From an uncultured Muribaculaceae bacterium (GTDB lineage: Bacteria; Bacteroidota; Bacteroidia; Bacteroidales; Muribaculaceae): 64,000 bases of DNA. Below the pieces are notes generated by a model that saw only the letters and a program-made list of their open reading frames with translations, did not search any database and was not told the DNA's origin. The stretch is taken from assembly GCA_947525975.1 (NCBI GenBank), contig CANNVE010000010.1, positions 1 through 64,000 on the forward strand, given 5' to 3'. Below, piece after piece: positions 50,416 through 59,663 of the stretch (position 1 is the first letter of the stretch; every line of letters starts with the position of its first letter). Made by a program: the position numbers and the translations under genes.

Positions 50416-51252
50416 CTAAAGTTCGAGGGCTTTTACCCATTCGAGAAATCTTGATTTCCATTGACGGCACTCTTCTGTGCCTTTGTGCGATGAGGCGCCA
50501 AAGCCGTGGCCGCCCGTGGCGTATTGCAGATATTCATGGTCAATGCCCTTGGCCGTAAGGGCGGAATCGAGCAATATCGAATTGCGGTAATCCACAATCG
50601 GGTCGTCTACGCAATTGACAAGGAACACCGGAGGGCAATCAGCCGGCACGTGCCTTTCAAGCGACAGGGAGTCGCGCAGGCGGGCGTCGTTCTGCCTGTT
50701 GTCGCCGAGCAGGCCGCGGCGTGAGCGCTTGTGCGCGCAATCCTCTGTAAGAGTAACCACCGGATACACCGGAACCACGAATGCGGGTCTGTCTGCTGAG
50801 TCGAAGAGTTCGGCGCCCGACATCACGAGATGACCGCCCGCCGAGAACCCCATAGCGCCTACCTTGGCGGGATCGATTCCATAAAGGGCTGCATTTTCGC
50901 GCACCACCTTCAAGGCCTGGAGCAGATCATCTTGAGGGTCGGGATAGCGGTTGCCTCGGAAGATGTATCTGTGGTGGAAAATGAATGCCGGGACTTTAGC
51001 CGTGCGGTAGTCGAGCACAAACGCCGAAATGCCGTTGGATTGCAGCCAGCGGGCCACTTCCATGCCTTCGACTTCAGTGTCATGCCAGAAGTAACTGCCT
51101 CCCGGACACACGATCACCGCGATGTTGCCATTGCCTTCAGCCGGGAATGGCGTCAGCTTCACTTTGCGGCCTGTGCCTTCCCATATATTGATCTGTGCCA
51201 TGGACATAAGGCACATGGCCGACATCAGGGAGATTAAGAATAAGCGTTTCAT
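50416..51252 (-). CDS. Secreted alpha/beta hydrolase
   Basis: The protein (about 278 residues) starts MKRLFLISLMSAMCLMSMAQ (signal peptide), overlapping the previous stop by four bases. The esterase motifs are CPGGSYFWHDTE (oxyanion region), GFSAGGH (nucleophile Ser), NCVDDPIVDYRNS (Asp) and ATGGHGFG (His), closest to acetyl-esterase/xylan-esterase-like hydrolases. It may trim or transfer the acyl chain of the pigment in the periplasm (inference). A longer in-frame extension to 51639 is antisense to nothing but runs inside the oxidoreductase gene and is rejected. Confidence 0.85.
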   Translation of the reverse strand: MKRLFLISLMSAMCLMSMAQINIWEGTGRKVKLTPFPAEGNGNIAVIVCPGGSYFWHDTEVEGMEVARWLQSNGISAFVLDYRTAKVPAFIFHHRYIFRGNRYPDPQDDLLQALKVVRENAALYGIDPAKVGAMGFSAGGHLVMSGAELFDSADRPAFVVPVYPVVTLTEDCAHKRSRRGLLGDNRQNDARLRDSLSLERHVPADCPPVFLVNCVDDPIVDYRNSILLDSALTAKGIDHEYLQYATGGHGFGASSHKGTEECRQWKSRFLEWVKALEL

Positions 51253-52745
51253 AGGAGATTGAGTTTGTTGATTAGATAATCCCTGCCGAAGATGGCCTCG
51301 CAAGTTTGCACTGCTGTCAGCGTCACGCCGCAGAATCCGTGCATGTTCACGTTTTGCCCTGTGAGGAATATGTTGGGCACACGGGTGTTGACCGGGAGGA
51401 AGGGAATAGGATCGGCGCAATCGTTGAGGTAGCCGCACATGGCACCGCGCCTCGCTCCCGTGTAGTCTCTTATGGTCAGAGGCGAAGCCGTGTCGATAGC
51501 CTCGATAGCCTCTGGAAGCGAGGGCAATGACGCCGAAAGCTTTGAAATGGCGAGAGCAGCCATCTCCTGCTTGAATCGATGATAGGCATCCCCCCGGCGA
51601 CCATGCGTTGTGCTTTCCCACCGGCTGACCGCTTCCCAATGCATAGGCACTATGGCGCAGAATGTCTCGGCATTGCGGCCCTGACCGATCATAGGCGGAG
51701 TCATGTACATGATTTTTTCAGCCTTCATCCCTTGGTCGGCCGACCAGGCTGCCTCTGTCCCCTCAAGATAGAAGCCTATGCTGTCGCTGTATTCCATGGC
51801 ATCCGGCTTGATCTTGGCATTGATGATAAAGGCAGAGACTGAATCACGCTTTTTTTGAGGTATGGTGCGATAGGTCCTTGAAAAGAGCCTGTCATCATCC
51901 ACCATAGAGAGCATTGCCTCAAGCGGCAGCGATGAAATCACAGCATCAGCCTCAATGCGACGCCCAGAAGCGGTTGTCACAGATGTCGCCGAGCCTCCGG
52001 AAGTGGAGATAGCGCAGGCGGCATCGCCGGTGATAATGACTCCGCCGTGGCTCTTTATGCAGCCCGCGAGGGCATCGGCGAAAGTGGAGTATCCACCCGC
52101 CACCCTGCAGGCTCCGTTTAAGAATATCGAAGTGATGGCGCAATGCAGATAAGCCGGGGTGGTTCCCTTTACGCCTCCGTATAGGATATTGACTGATGCG
52201 AGGATAGCGCGCAGCCTCGCATCGGTGATGTATTTGCCGATGAAGGCATCGGCGGGAGTCAAGAAGTCTTCGCTACGGGGCACAGGCATCCGCGGCGTGG
52301 AGCGCAGGTGGAAGAGGTCAAGGTCTTCCATCACACGGCCAACCGCATCCTTGTATCTTTCAAGTCCGGCTCTTTGTGATGGGAATATGGATGAGAGCGA
52401 ATCGACGAATCTATCGCCCGAAAGAGATACGGCGTATCTTTCTTTATCCTGACCGAAGAAAACCTCCGCAGTGCTGTCAGTGTCAAAATCTATAGTGGTG
52501 AACGAATCCTCAATGCCGAGGTATCGGCATATGCGGCGTATGTTTCCGTCAGCGTTCATGCCGCCGAATACGTGCATTCCGGTGTCGAAGATCGCTCCAA
52601 AGCGTGAGTAGCTCTGCAGGCACCCGCCTGCCTTGGCGTTTTTCTCCACGACAGTCACGCCATAACCCTCTTTCGAGAGAATGGCGCCGCAAACGAGGCC
52701 GCCGAGGCCGCCTCCTATGATCACTATGTTCTTATCAGGCTTCAC
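51249..52745 (-). CDS. CrtI/phytoene desaturase-like FAD oxidoreductase
   Basis: The 498-residue enzyme has the dinucleotide-binding motif IIGGGLGGLVCGAILS at the N-terminus with VVEKNAKAGG, and the C-terminal FLTGQNVNMHGFCGVTLTA of phytoene-desaturase/retinol-saturase relatives. In this setting it would oxidise or reduce the polyene or the starter ring. Similar oxidoreductases occur in flexirubin clusters. It overlaps the GT2-acyltransferase gene (11 bases) and the hydrolase gene (4 bases). Confidence 0.87.
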   Translation of the reverse strand: MKPDKNIVIIGGGLGGLVCGAILSKEGYGVTVVEKNAKAGGCLQSYSRFGAIFDTGMHVFGGMNADGNIRRICRYLGIEDSFTTIDFDTDSTAEVFFGQDKERYAVSLSGDRFVDSLSSIFPSQRAGLERYKDAVGRVMEDLDLFHLRSTPRMPVPRSEDFLTPADAFIGKYITDARLRAILASVNILYGGVKGTTPAYLHCAITSIFLNGACRVAGGYSTFADALAGCIKSHGGVIITGDAACAISTSGGSATSVTTASGRRIEADAVISSLPLEAMLSMVDDDRLFSRTYRTIPQKKRDSVSAFIINAKIKPDAMEYSDSIGFYLEGTEAAWSADQGMKAEKIMYMTPPMIGQGRNAETFCAIVPMHWEAVSRWESTTHGRRGDAYHRFKQEMAALAISKLSASLPSLPEAIEAIDTASPLTIRDYTGARRGAMCGYLNDCADPIPFLPVNTRVPNIFLTGQNVNMHGFCGVTLTAVQTCEAIFGRDYLINKLNLL

Positions 52746-54249
52746 GGTCTAATTCATTGCATAGATTTTCATATTTTTCTTTGTAGAAACGTCTCATTGA
52801 CTTGCATATCTCCCTCTCCGTGGCACCAAACTCGCCTAAATCAGAGGTCTCTATGCTGTCGCATATCTCGAGGCAGATGGGCCATCGGTGCATCCACCAT
52901 GTGCCCTTCGGGAGCACCCTGTTGGCGCCATACAGCACCATTGGCGTGACGGGCAGGCCCAATGCTGCGGAAAGATGGAACGCACCCTTGTGGAATCTCA
53001 TTATTTCACCGTCGGACGAGCGCGTGCCCTCGGGAAAAACACAAACGCTGTAGCCGCTATCTGTCAACTCCTTCAATTTTGGCGTCAGCGCGTCGATGCC
53101 CTCTGATACCGGATAGTAGCCGGCGTGGCGTATGAAATAGCCGAAAAAAGGACTTTTCCACACCCAATCGTTGGTGAGGAAAATGATTTTTGGAGTAAGG
53201 CTCAGGAGCACCATAAGATCGAGATGACTCTGGTGGTTGCATATCAGCACAGACGGCTTGGAGAAATCATGGCTGTGGCGGTCGCGGACTGTGACCTTGA
53301 CGCCGAAAAGCCCAAGCAGACGGGTGACAAGGCGCCCAAACCAATGCAGCAGGGAGTTGAGCCTCCATGGCTTTTCGCCTCTTAAGCGGCACAACGGCAC
53401 ATAGACGAGCGAGAATGGCATGATCACCCCCAAGGTCCCGAAGAGATAGACAAACAGCGAAAAACACGTGAATATCAATGATCCGGCTCCGCGCCACAGG
53501 GCCAACGGCAATGCGTAGACTATGGCAAGGACGCACAGCGCGGTATTGAGCACGGAGATGCGTGCGAAATCGGCTCCGGGGCGGAAATGTGACACCCTTT
53601 CCTCAATCGGCGGATAGTATACGTTGACCTCCACCGGGCGTATCTTTACGCCGTGCCATGCGGCAAATACGAGGAGCTCGAGCTCTGCCTCATATCGTGA
53701 TGTGAGCAATGATAGCCCGTGCAATTTCTTAAGCGGATAGAGGCGGTATCCTGTCTGTGTGTCAGGCAAGCGCCTTAATGTCTGCACCGCAAACCAGAAA
53801 TTGCTGAATGAGTTGGCGAATCTGCTTCCTGCGGTCCTTTGGGCATCTCCAAACCGACGGCTACCCACAATCAAGGCGTCGGGCTGCCGGATATTCGCAT
53901 CAAGCAGCGCCGGAATATCCTCGGGAAAATGCTGGCCGTCGGAATCGAGGGTGATGGCATAGGCGAATCCAAGTCTGAGCGCGTGCTCAAATCCGTGCTT
54001 CAGCGCGGCTCCCTTTCCGGAATTGCTCTTCAGCAACACAATCTCTATGCCGCTTATCGAATGCAATATTTCCGCAGTGGAGTCGGTGCTTCCGTCATTG
54101 ACCACAATGACATCGTCGCAATGCGCCAATGCCCGCATGACTACATCACGCAGGGTCCCCGCATTGTTGTATGTGGGGATTATGACACAAATGCCACGCT
54201 CACGCAATAATTGCCTGCATTGAGATTTTAGCATAAACGGTCGCGGCAT
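52735..54249 (-). CDS. Glycosyltransferase family 2 fused to PlsC-like acyltransferase
   Basis: The 504-residue protein joins a GT2 domain (about 20-235: VIIPTYNNAGTLRDV, VVNDGSTDST, TLDSDGQHFPED), two membrane helices (about 245-300) and an acyltransferase domain (about 325-490: NHQSHLD, FPEGTRSSDGE). The GT2/acyltransferase fusion matches ApeJ-type proteins, which would attach a sugar or acyl group to the polyene. The start may instead be the Met five codons in (54234). Either way it lies inside the upstream hotdog gene (35- to 50-base overlap). Confidence 0.88.
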   Translation of the reverse strand: MPRPFMLKSQCRQLLRERGICVIIPTYNNAGTLRDVVMRALAHCDDVIVVNDGSTDSTAEILHSISGIEIVLLKSNSGKGAALKHGFEHALRLGFAYAITLDSDGQHFPEDIPALLDANIRQPDALIVGSRRFGDAQRTAGSRFANSFSNFWFAVQTLRRLPDTQTGYRLYPLKKLHGLSLLTSRYEAELELLVFAAWHGVKIRPVEVNVYYPPIEERVSHFRPGADFARISVLNTALCVLAIVYALPLALWRGAGSLIFTCFSLFVYLFGTLGVIMPFSLVYVPLCRLRGEKPWRLNSLLHWFGRLVTRLLGLFGVKVTVRDRHSHDFSKPSVLICNHQSHLDLMVLLSLTPKIIFLTNDWVWKSPFFGYFIRHAGYYPVSEGIDALTPKLKELTDSGYSVCVFPEGTRSSDGEIMRFHKGAFHLSAALGLPVTPMVLYGANRVLPKGTWWMHRWPICLEICDSIETSDLGEFGATEREICKSMRRFYKEKYENLCNELDREA

Positions 54250-54571
54250 CAGAGCATATCTGGGCGCGCGCCGATACAGTGGCGCCCACGATTGAGATTT
54301 TAGATATGTAAACGCTGACGTAAGGAGACTCAGGTGTCAGGGCTGTGAGAAATTTGGCGTTTTTAAGCGTCCCGATCTTGAGTTTCCTCCCTACGGCTGT
54401 CTCAAGCAATTCCTTCACCATCTGCACAATGCACACGCCGGGGGTGATGGGCATTCCCGGGAAGTGGGCTTTGTATATGGGACTGTCCTCGCGCAGGCGA
54501 ACCTCGAATCGGGATTCGGATGCTCCGGTGTCGGCTGACACAAGGTCATATAAGTTATTCAGCAGAGTCAT
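54200..54571 (-). CDS. Hotdog-fold dehydratase-like protein (FabZ/ApeI-like)
   Basis: The 123-residue protein contains YKAHFPGMPITPGVCIVQM, the H-F-P-G-x-P ... P-G-V segment of FabZ-type 3-hydroxyacyl-ACP dehydratases. The position where FabZ has its catalytic Glu (L/I-E-A) reads V-Q-M, so the catalytic pair is altered. It may be one half of an unequal dehydratase pair with the protein at 60064, as ApeI/ApeP are. It overlaps genes on both sides. Confidence 0.78.
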   Translation of the reverse strand: MTLLNNLYDLVSADTGASESRFEVRLREDSPIYKAHFPGMPITPGVCIVQMVKELLETAVGRKLKIGTLKNAKFLTALTPESPYVSVYISKISIVGATVSARAQICSDAATVYAKISMQAIIA

Positions 54572-54980
54572 TTAGCAATCTGAATGTGTAGTTGATTTTA
54601 TGCTTTTTGTCGGTGTAGGCATCGGAGCCTTGCTTCATCATGGCCAACACCTGCTTTAGATCTGAGCGCAGGGTGCGCCTGATATACCACTTGTCTAATT
54701 TCTTTGTGACTGATACCAGCTTCACCTTTTGCCTTTTTTCGTCGAATGTGAAATCAATCAGGCTGAATCCGAATTCGTTGACGAGGCTCGCGCTTATCAG
54801 GTCGGGCTCGGTGAGAGCCATCACGAGTATGCCGCTGACATATGCCTTGGGCATCTCTATCATGAATTCATACTTCACCCTCTGTCCAGGCTCTTCAGGA
54901 TACGTCAGGCTTGCCGATAGGCGCAGAAAGGCGCAGACGAAGAGCAGAGGCAGGAAGACGCGCTTAAAATTGGGTCTCAT
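54555..54980 (-). CDS. Small exported protein, possibly LolB-like
   Basis: The 141-residue protein has an N-terminal signal sequence (FKRVFLPLLFVCAFLRLSAS) and then a beta-rich domain (VKYEFMIEMPKAYVSGILVM; EFGFSLIDFTFDEKRQKVKL). The fold pattern recalls the LolA/LolB beta sheet, and it lies directly after a LolA-like gene (17-base overlap). No lipobox Cys is obvious. It may help to carry the lipid-linked pigment across the periplasm (inference). Confidence 0.65.
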   Translation of the reverse strand: MRPNFKRVFLPLLFVCAFLRLSASLTYPEEPGQRVKYEFMIEMPKAYVSGILVMALTEPDLISASLVNEFGFSLIDFTFDEKRQKVKLVSVTKKLDKWYIRRTLRSDLKQVLAMMKQGSDAYTDKKHKINYTFRLLNDSAE

Positions 54981-55575
54981 CTACAGGCTCGTTTTTCTTG
55001 ATGTCAAAAAGGCGTATCGATGTGTTGTCACCGTTATTCTCAAAGAGCTCGACAGTGGTGACCATGGCGAGAGACCTGTCGAAATGCAGCACAATCTTTC
55101 CGAACATCTGCCTGAGCGTCTTCTTCTGTGGAATAAGGGTGGCTACGTATGAGTTGCCCTCGGAAGAGACCGTGACCTTGAAGTTTTTCTTGTCGGTCAG
55201 GCATTTCCCGAGCACGCTGTCCATCATGATGCGGGCAATCTCGCGAAACATCTTGTTGGTGTTGACGTCAATCACGTCTGTGCGCTCGCCTTTCAATATT
55301 GTCACCTTGCTGCCGTTGAGGATGAAGGTGTAGGCGTAGGGTGATAGATATTCCCATCTGAGTTTGTCAGGTTGGCTGCATATCATCAGGCCCTTTGACA
55401 CGAGCTTGTCTCCGAGCATCTTAAGGGTTTTGGTCTGCTCGAAACCGCATTGCATGGTCTTGACCGAGGCTGCTGCTTCGCTTATCTCCTTGATGGCTCT
55501 TTCCGAGTCTGTCTGCGCGAAAGAGGCTATAGCCGATAGGGCGCATATCAAAATATGAATGAGAATACGTTTCAT
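54964..55575 (-). CDS. LolA-like periplasmic lipid carrier
   Basis: The protein (about 203 residues, start MKRILIHILICALSAIASFA) has a signal peptide and the LolA-type pattern: VKTMQCGFEQTKTLKMLGDK, KGLMICSQPDKLRWEYLSPY and ILNGSKVTIL. LolA relatives in aryl polyene clusters are thought to carry the hydrophobic product to the outer membrane. Its end overlaps the next gene by 17 bases. An in-frame extension upstream runs through the transporter gene and is not used. Confidence 0.85.
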   Translation of the reverse strand: MKRILIHILICALSAIASFAQTDSERAIKEISEAAASVKTMQCGFEQTKTLKMLGDKLVSKGLMICSQPDKLRWEYLSPYAYTFILNGSKVTILKGERTDVIDVNTNKMFREIARIMMDSVLGKCLTDKKNFKVTVSSEGNSYVATLIPQKKTLRQMFGKIVLHFDRSLAMVTTVELFENNGDNTSIRLFDIKKNEPVDETQF

Positions 55576-55604
55576 TTTCTTTTGGGGTGTTAATGGTTTG
55601 CCGG

Positions 55605-55988
55605 TCATTTGTCGCTTATCATCACGCATCCTATGATAATAAGGGCCACGCCAGCCCATTGTCTGAATCCCACTGATTCGTGAAATATGCATGAGGCGGC
55701 TATAAGACCGAAAACATAGCTGAGGCTCACAAGAGGATAGGCCATGCTCAGGGGATAATGCTTTATGATGTGCATCCAGAGCAGGCTCGCCGCGCCGAAG
55801 CAGATGCCCGAGAGGGCGAATTGCCAATTGAGCAGCGCCGATTTCCAGAATTCGGCATTCCAGCCGAATGGCAGCATCCTCGAAAGACCGAGTTTCAGAA
55901 AAACCTGACCGAATGCCAGGACTGCGCTTTGCAGGAGAGCCAAAGGCAGGATAGCGCCTGCGGTGAATATCTTTATTAAGTCGGCCAT
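55605..55988 (-). CDS. EamA/ArnE-like small transporter
   Basis: The 127-residue protein has four hydrophobic segments. The end pattern YPLSMAYPLVSLSYVFGLIA and RQWAGVALIIIGCVMI is that of the EamA/SMR superfamily, such as the ArnE/ArnF subunits that flip lipid-linked aminoarabinose. A flippase role for the glycolipid-like intermediate of this pathway is plausible. It starts one base before the end of the ketosynthase gene region. Confidence 0.8.
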   Translation of the reverse strand: MADLIKIFTAGAILPLALLQSAVLAFGQVFLKLGLSRMLPFGWNAEFWKSALLNWQFALSGICFGAASLLWMHIIKHYPLSMAYPLVSLSYVFGLIAASCIFHESVGFRQWAGVALIIIGCVMISDK

Positions 55989-55989
55989 A

Positions 55990-57696
55990 TCATTCGTTTT
56001 TGCTTATCACCATGCTTTTCGATACCAAGCGGGCGCTTGTCTCAATCCCCGCGAGGTTGAGCCTGCGGTTGAATCCTTCGGGCAGATAGTCGTGAAGGCC
56101 CACAAGCACGTTGCGCGCATGCCCCTCGGATATGATGCGTGAGGCTTCTGCAAGTGCGTGGTCAAGCGATTGCTCTCCGTGAGAGTAGGTCATGTTCCAT
56201 CCGTGGCATTTAAGCCTTATGGCGAGAGAGCCGGCTATGGTGTTGTGGGTGCTCTGCATGAAAAGGGTGGGGCTCAAGCCTTCCTCGCCGTAGGCGGAGA
56301 TGTGTTCGAGCATCTTTTCGCCTTGTTCGAGCATGCCATAGTTTGTGGCGACGATTATGGCGTCGGGAGATTCGATTCCGGCCTCTTCAAGAGCCTTGAG
56401 AGATGTGAGGGTGGCTGCTTTCATCAGCAACGACATGCGCCTGCGCTCCATCGGGCCTACATATTTCCCGAGTTCGCCGAGCTCGGCTTCATCGCTTATT
56501 TCTACGGACGAAGAGCATTTCACATCAGCAAGCCCGAAGCATGGCAAATCGACAGGGGTATCAGAAATTATGATCGCCGAGTCATTGCCTCCGAATCCGA
56601 ATGAATTGCAGAGCACATGGCGCAGGTCAGCGCTAATAGCCTCCGTGACAGGCACAATGCACTGCTCATCGCGATTTTCCCATCGCAGGTTGGCCGGGAT
56701 CATACCTTCGGCCATGGCTTTGAGGCAGATTACGGTCTCGATGCCACCGGAGGCAGATGTGGTGTGCCCGGTGAGCGATTTGGTGCTTGACACGGGCGGC
56801 ACGACATCGCCGAATACGCGTCGGAGGGCGGCTGATTCGCTTCGGTCATTGTCGGGAGTGCCTGTGCCATGCGCATTTATGTAGTCTATTTCATCGGCTT
56901 TCAGGCCTGACATACGCAGGGCGTCGGTCATGGCCAGGTATGCGCCATCGCCGTTTTCTGACGTCGCGGTCTGGTGGTGGGCATCGCATCTGTTTCCGTA
57001 TCCGGCCACATAGCCAAGCGTCTTCGCTCCTCGCCGCATAGCATCATCGGCTCTCTCAAGCACCACGAATCCGGCGCCTTCCGCAAGGTTGAGGCCTTGC
57101 CGGCAGGCGTCGAAAGGTCTGCAAGGAGCAGAATCAAGAATCTTGAGGCTGTTGAATCCGAGCAGATGGAATCGGGTCAGCGCTTCAGCTCCTCCGGCAA
57201 TGGCAATGTCGGCTTCGCCGGTCAGGAGCATCCGTGCGCCTTGTATTATGGCGTTGAGTGCCGAGGAGCAGGCTGTGGACACCGTGCTCCGGTAACAGCG
57301 GCCCAATCCGCAAATATCGGCTATCTCCTCAGTGTTTGCTCCGCAATGATGATGAGTGAGCAGCGCGGCGCACCGGGCATCAGAGAGCATTTCGGAGAAA
57401 TGCCTTTCGGTGATATCCATGCCGCCTACGGTGGTGCCGGAGATGAATGCCACGCGCCTGCCGGAAATGCGCTTGATGTCGAGATTGGCATCCATGATCG
57501 CCGCCTTCGCCGCCGTGGCCCCGAGCAGCGACGTGCGGCTCACCTCCGTCTCCGCGCTTATGCCGAGACGGTCTTTCAGGTCGGCGTTGGTGAACGGCAC
57601 CTCCCCGACTGGCAGATCAAGAGCGTGAAGATGACGCGGACGCTCCAACGAACGTCCGTAGATGGCTCCGGCTCCTGTTATCGCTATGGCGCTCAC
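55990..57696 (-). CDS. Ketosynthase fused to chain-length-factor-like domain (KS A)
   Basis: In this 568-residue protein, residues 1 to about 385 are an elongating beta-ketoacyl-ACP synthase with the Cys in VSTACSSALNAI and both His residues in NAHGTGTPDND and SLTGHTTSASG. Residues about 415-560 form a second, incomplete thiolase-fold lobe (RMSLLMKAATLTSLKALEEAG; FMQSTHNTIAGSLAIRL). The S-x-H-N-x-x-A-G element is that of ApeC-type chain-length factors, with no active Cys. A KS with a built-in factor lobe would set polyene length (inference). It lies three bases before the carrier-protein stop. Confidence 0.87.
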   Translation of the reverse strand: MSAIAITGAGAIYGRSLERPRHLHALDLPVGEVPFTNADLKDRLGISAETEVSRTSLLGATAAKAAIMDANLDIKRISGRRVAFISGTTVGGMDITERHFSEMLSDARCAALLTHHHCGANTEEIADICGLGRCYRSTVSTACSSALNAIIQGARMLLTGEADIAIAGGAEALTRFHLLGFNSLKILDSAPCRPFDACRQGLNLAEGAGFVVLERADDAMRRGAKTLGYVAGYGNRCDAHHQTATSENGDGAYLAMTDALRMSGLKADEIDYINAHGTGTPDNDRSESAALRRVFGDVVPPVSSTKSLTGHTTSASGGIETVICLKAMAEGMIPANLRWENRDEQCIVPVTEAISADLRHVLCNSFGFGGNDSAIIISDTPVDLPCFGLADVKCSSSVEISDEAELGELGKYVGPMERRRMSLLMKAATLTSLKALEEAGIESPDAIIVATNYGMLEQGEKMLEHISAYGEEGLSPTLFMQSTHNTIAGSLAIRLKCHGWNMTYSHGEQSLDHALAEASRIISEGHARNVLVGLHDYLPEGFNRRLNLAGIETSARLVSKSMVISKNE

Positions 57697-57699
57697 TTC

Positions 57700-57978
57700 T
57701 TATTTGGTGCGGTTTTCGCAGACATAGCGGGCTATGTTCTCCACGCTCGTGAATATTTTCTTTCCTTCGCCGGCATTTGCCAGTCTTATGCCGTAGTTCT
57801 TCTCCAGAAGCACTATTATTTCAAGCGCGTCAATAGAGTCGAGGCCAAGACCGTCATCGCCGAAAAGCGGAGCGGAAGCGTCGATGTCTGCCGGCGTCAT
57901 TTCTTCAAGGTTCAGCGCCTCGATGATGCTTGCTTTGAGTTCTTCTATTATGTCGTTCATTTCCATGCTAAAGGTCAT
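57700..57978 (-). CDS. Acyl carrier protein (second of three)
   Basis: The product is 86 to 92 residues, with the phosphopantetheine Ser in GLGLDSIDALEI. The start may be Met1 (57978, overlapping the KS B stop by four bases) or the Met at residue 7 (MNDIIEELKASI). It lies between the two KS/factor fusions and is the likely carrier during chain extension. Confidence 0.9.
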   Translation of the reverse strand: MTFSMEMNDIIEELKASIIEALNLEEMTPADIDASAPLFGDDGLGLDSIDALEIIVLLEKNYGIRLANAGEGKKIFTSVENIARYVCENRTK

Positions 57979-59663
57979 ATTTTGTTAAACAAATGTATGT
58001 CAGCCTCAAAGTTGAGGTCGTCGATGTATTCAATCCATCCGCTCACCAGGCTCCGGGCAGAGGCATCAAGCATCATGGCGCGGTTTACCTGCTCCATGGC
58101 CGCCCAATCCTTGTTTTCGAGCATTATGAAGAGTGTCTCGTCATTGTAGTGGTTGCGTATGGCCACTTCGCCTGCGGTGATGTTGGGCAGGGTATAGACG
58201 AAGAGCGAAGGTGAGGGGAAAAAAGCGTCAGGGCTCTTGATTGTCGAGATGTATTCGGTGTCGGTCTTTATGGAGCCTGAATGGCTGAAGAAGACCACGG
58301 CTCTTGATGAAGGCTCTATGCGCTCAAGCCCATTGTCGTATTTAAGCAGGAGCTCTGTGGCCACAAAAGCGAGGCGCGAGAGGGAATCCATCTTGTAGAA
58401 TTTAGGATAATCGCCTATTTCTGACTTGTATATCGCCGTCAGCATCGAGGCTCCGGTCTCCTCACTGACTTTCTTGCCGTCGACGAAAGCACCCGCAGGC
58501 GTGAGCCTTACGTGGCGTGAGCTCGAAAGATTAGGTTGGTTCACTGCAGTTGCTGCGGCTTCCTTTTTGTCGAGCAGCACGGCGCAATTGCATCCTCCAA
58601 ATCCTGATATAATTTTCAGGAAGGCTGTTTTTGACGTATGGAGCATTTCGCGCGTGACATCTATTTTCCCGCTCACTCCGATTTCTTCAAAACCTCTTGT
58701 GGGCAAGATCACGCCTTTTTCGAGAGCATGCATCGTTAGCACGGTCTCTACAATTCCGGCTGCGCCCATTGTGTGACCCAGATAACCTTTAAGCGCATTG
58801 ACAGGTAGGCCGCCAAGTCCGGCGCGGCTTATGGCTTTCGATTCCATCTGGTCGTTGTACATCGTGGCTGTGCCATGCGCGTTGATGAGAGCGATGTCTG
58901 TGTCATTATCAGCCATGACAGCCTTTATGGCCTGCATGCATCCTTCGCCTGACGGGGAGGGATTGGTGATGTGCATGGCGTCATTGCGCGATGAAGCGCT
59001 GACTATGCGGTATTGGCCTTCGGCGTTCGTGTCATCAGCCTTAAGCACCACGGTGGCGGCTGCCTCTCCGAGATTGAGGCCAAGGCGCTCTATGTCGAAA
59101 GGCCTGCATTCGTTCAGATCCAATGCTTTGAGCGAATGGAATCCGCTGATGATGAAGGGGCTTTGCACGTCGGCGCCGCACACGATAGCGTAGTCGTATT
59201 CTCCGCCAGAAAGAAGCCTGTGGGCAAGTGCGAGGGCCGACACGCCAGATACGCAGGCATTGCACACGGTGAGCGGAGTGGTGGTGACGCCGATAGCCTC
59301 GGCCAGCTTCGCGGCAGAAGCCGGCAATATGATGTCGGTGAAGTCAGAAACTCCGTCATAATCCCCGATGTTGCCTTTGGTGCTGCTCAGGATGAAAACC
59401 GTGCGGCGGTCAAAAGGCACATCACAATCGGCCAAAGCCTTTCTTATAGATGTGAGCGCGAGGGATTCAAACCTGGAAAAGCCGTCGACCATGAACTCTC
59501 GCTCCATCTCACCGCTGAATATCGATGCCGTGAAGTCAAACGGAAGCCCGGGCACAGGCGCATGGCGCTTCAGGCCTGTCTTGCCGGCAAGTATGGCATC
59601 GAGGGTGTCGGAGGCGGAAAGCCCCAGTGGCGATAATATGCAGTCGGCGATTATTGTTGCCAT
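57975..59663 (-). CDS. Ketosynthase fused to chain-length-factor-like domain (KS B)
   Basis: In this 562-residue protein, residues 1 to about 370 are a KS domain with Cys in CNACVSGVSAL, His in INAHGTATMYND and in GYLGHTMGAAG. After a linker, residues about 410-560 form a factor-like lobe (GDYPKFYKMDSLSRLAFVAT; LFVYTLPNITAGEVAIRN) without an active Cys. In other Bacteroidota the two parts are often separate genes (my recollection). It overlaps the thioesterase gene by 13 bases. Confidence 0.87.
   Translation of the reverse strand: MATIIADCILSPLGLSASDTLDAILAGKTGLKRHAPVPGLPFDFTASIFSGEMEREFMVDGFSRFESLALTSIRKALADCDVPFDRRTVFILSSTKGNIGDYDGVSDFTDIILPASAAKLAEAIGVTTTPLTVCNACVSGVSALALAHRLLSGGEYDYAIVCGADVQSPFIISGFHSLKALDLNECRPFDIERLGLNLGEAAATVVLKADDTNAEGQYRIVSASSRNDAMHITNPSPSGEGCMQAIKAVMADNDTDIALINAHGTATMYNDQMESKAISRAGLGGLPVNALKGYLGHTMGAAGIVETVLTMHALEKGVILPTRGFEEIGVSGKIDVTREMLHTSKTAFLKIISGFGGCNCAVLLDKKEAAATAVNQPNLSSSRHVRLTPAGAFVDGKKVSEETGASMLTAIYKSEIGDYPKFYKMDSLSRLAFVATELLLKYDNGLERIEPSSRAVVFFSHSGSIKTDTEYISTIKSPDAFFPSPSLFVYTLPNITAGEVAIRNHYNDETLFIMLENKDWAAMEQVNRAMMLDASARSLVSGWIEYIDDLNFEADIHLFNKI

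Noticed and set aside
51253-51639. N-terminal extension of the alpha/beta hydrolase frame
   Set aside because: It is low-complexity, lies within the oxidoreductase gene, and the signal peptide starts at 51252.
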